A stretch of 64,000 nt of DNA from Micromonospora sediminicola (GTDB taxonomy: Bacteria > Actinomycetota > Actinomycetes > Mycobacteriales > Micromonosporaceae): positions 3,424,501 through 3,488,500 of the forward strand of contig NZ_FLRH01000003.1 of the NCBI RefSeq assembly GCF_900089585.1. The letters are read 5' to 3'. This document shows positions 63,746 through 64,000 of this stretch, piece after piece. Position numbers and translations under genes: made by a program. Under the pieces are notes generated by a model that searched no databases, was not told the DNA's origin, and saw only the letters and a list, made by a program, of their open reading frames with translations. Position 1 is the first letter of the stretch. Each line of letters starts with the position of its first letter.

Positions 63746-64000
63746 CTAGGCGAGCACGACCCCGACCGGCCCGGCGGCGCCGAGCACCGCGACCGCGAGC
63801 ACCAGCTCGCCCCCGCCGGCGGGATGACCGACGCGCGCGTCCGGACACCCGGGGACCGGCCACAGCTCGCCGCCGCCCTGCGGGGGCGGCATCCGGCGGC
63901 GCAGCCCACCGCCACGCAGCCCCCGACCGAGCGCCTTACCGACCGCCTCCTTCGCCGTCCACAGGCGCAGGAAGTCCAGCTCCCGCCCGGTCTCGTCACG
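63746..64000 (-). CDS. Sfp-type 4'-phosphopantetheinyl transferase (N-terminus cut by window edge)
   Basis: 84 C-terminal residues are visible, ending at a TAG. LRLWTAKEAVGKALGRGL is the diagnostic W-T-A-K-E-A-x-x-K motif whose Glu and Lys bind Mg-CoA. The rest of the enzyme is beyond the right edge. It converts apo-ACP to holo-ACP and so would activate the ACP-cyclase protein. Convergent to the ligase gene, 8 bp from its stop. The frame was read directly from the minus strand. Confidence 0.85.
   Translation of the reverse strand, partial: RDETGRELDFLRLWTAKEAVGKALGRGLRGGGLRRRMPPPQGGGELWPVPGCPDARVGHPAGGGELVLAVAVLGAAGPVGVVLA

Overview
The window is 64 kb of very GC-rich DNA with dense genes, many 4-base ATGA or GTGA stop/start overlaps, LacI and SARP regulators, F420-dependent enzymes and type II polyketide genes. 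This points to a filamentous actinobacterium. Micromonospora or a close relative is my best guess from protein flavour; no rRNA or marker gene is present to prove it. No tRNA, rRNA, CRISPR array, integrase, transposase or replication origin was seen.

1-11.4 kb is a sugar-acid catabolism locus. A left-going operon (Gfo/Idh/MocA oxidoreductase, uronate isomerase UxaC, L-fuconate-dehydratase-like enolase) diverges from a LacI regulator. Next comes a right-going operon: binding protein, two permeases, a YesL-like membrane protein, a DUF6807 protein, KDG kinase and KDPG aldolase. Two LacI-type palindromes lie in the divergent gap. Import, isomerisation, dehydration, phosphorylation and aldol cleavage to pyruvate and glyceraldehyde-3-phosphate can be drawn, but a dedicated uronate reductase is not evident.

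11.4-26.3 kb, all leftward, is a contractile injection system (CIS) of the extracellular, phage-tail-like type: DUF4255 protein, sheath, tube, a long disordered protein, LysM-type tube-baseplate adaptor, VgrG-like hub, PAAR-like tip, gp25, a J-like baseplate protein with Asp-box repeats, and a tail-protein-I-like protein. Several membrane proteins flank these, one with an HExxH motif. No AAA+ ATPase or tape-measure protein is visible, so the locus looks reduced or divergent. An array of three 59-bp repeats sits exactly on a stop/start junction in this block and encodes three chained 20-codon ORFs.

26.5-52 kb is mixed chromosomal content: a deazaflavin-dependent reductase, secreted isoamylase behind a maltose-type operator, a broken FAD-monooxygenase remnant, a FUSC exporter, LacI plus MFS, a crcB fluoride-channel pair, MFS plus MarR with a 13-bp inverted-repeat operator, paaK/paaI/hydrolase, a cyclase-AAA protein divergent from a large LuxR regulator with a 20-bp motif on both sides of it, a DUF5995 protein, an APC transporter, an F420 oxidoreductase, LtrA and a helix-hairpin-helix membrane protein.

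52.2-64 kb is the left part of a type II aromatic polyketide cluster. A SARP regulator and a TcmI-type cyclase go left. Going right, with every junction overlapping, are a second TcmI-type cyclase, a fused AccD-AccA, biotin carrier, biotin carboxylase, an ACP fused to an aromatase/cyclase, a cupin, KS-alpha and KS-beta. An acyl-CoA-ligase-like enzyme and a partial Sfp-type phosphopantetheinyl transferase follow. The block supplies malonyl-CoA, holo-ACP, the minimal PKS and cyclases. The absence of a ketoreductase here and the presence of the cupin suggest an unreduced, spore-pigment-like or pentangular product. The cluster runs off the right edge.
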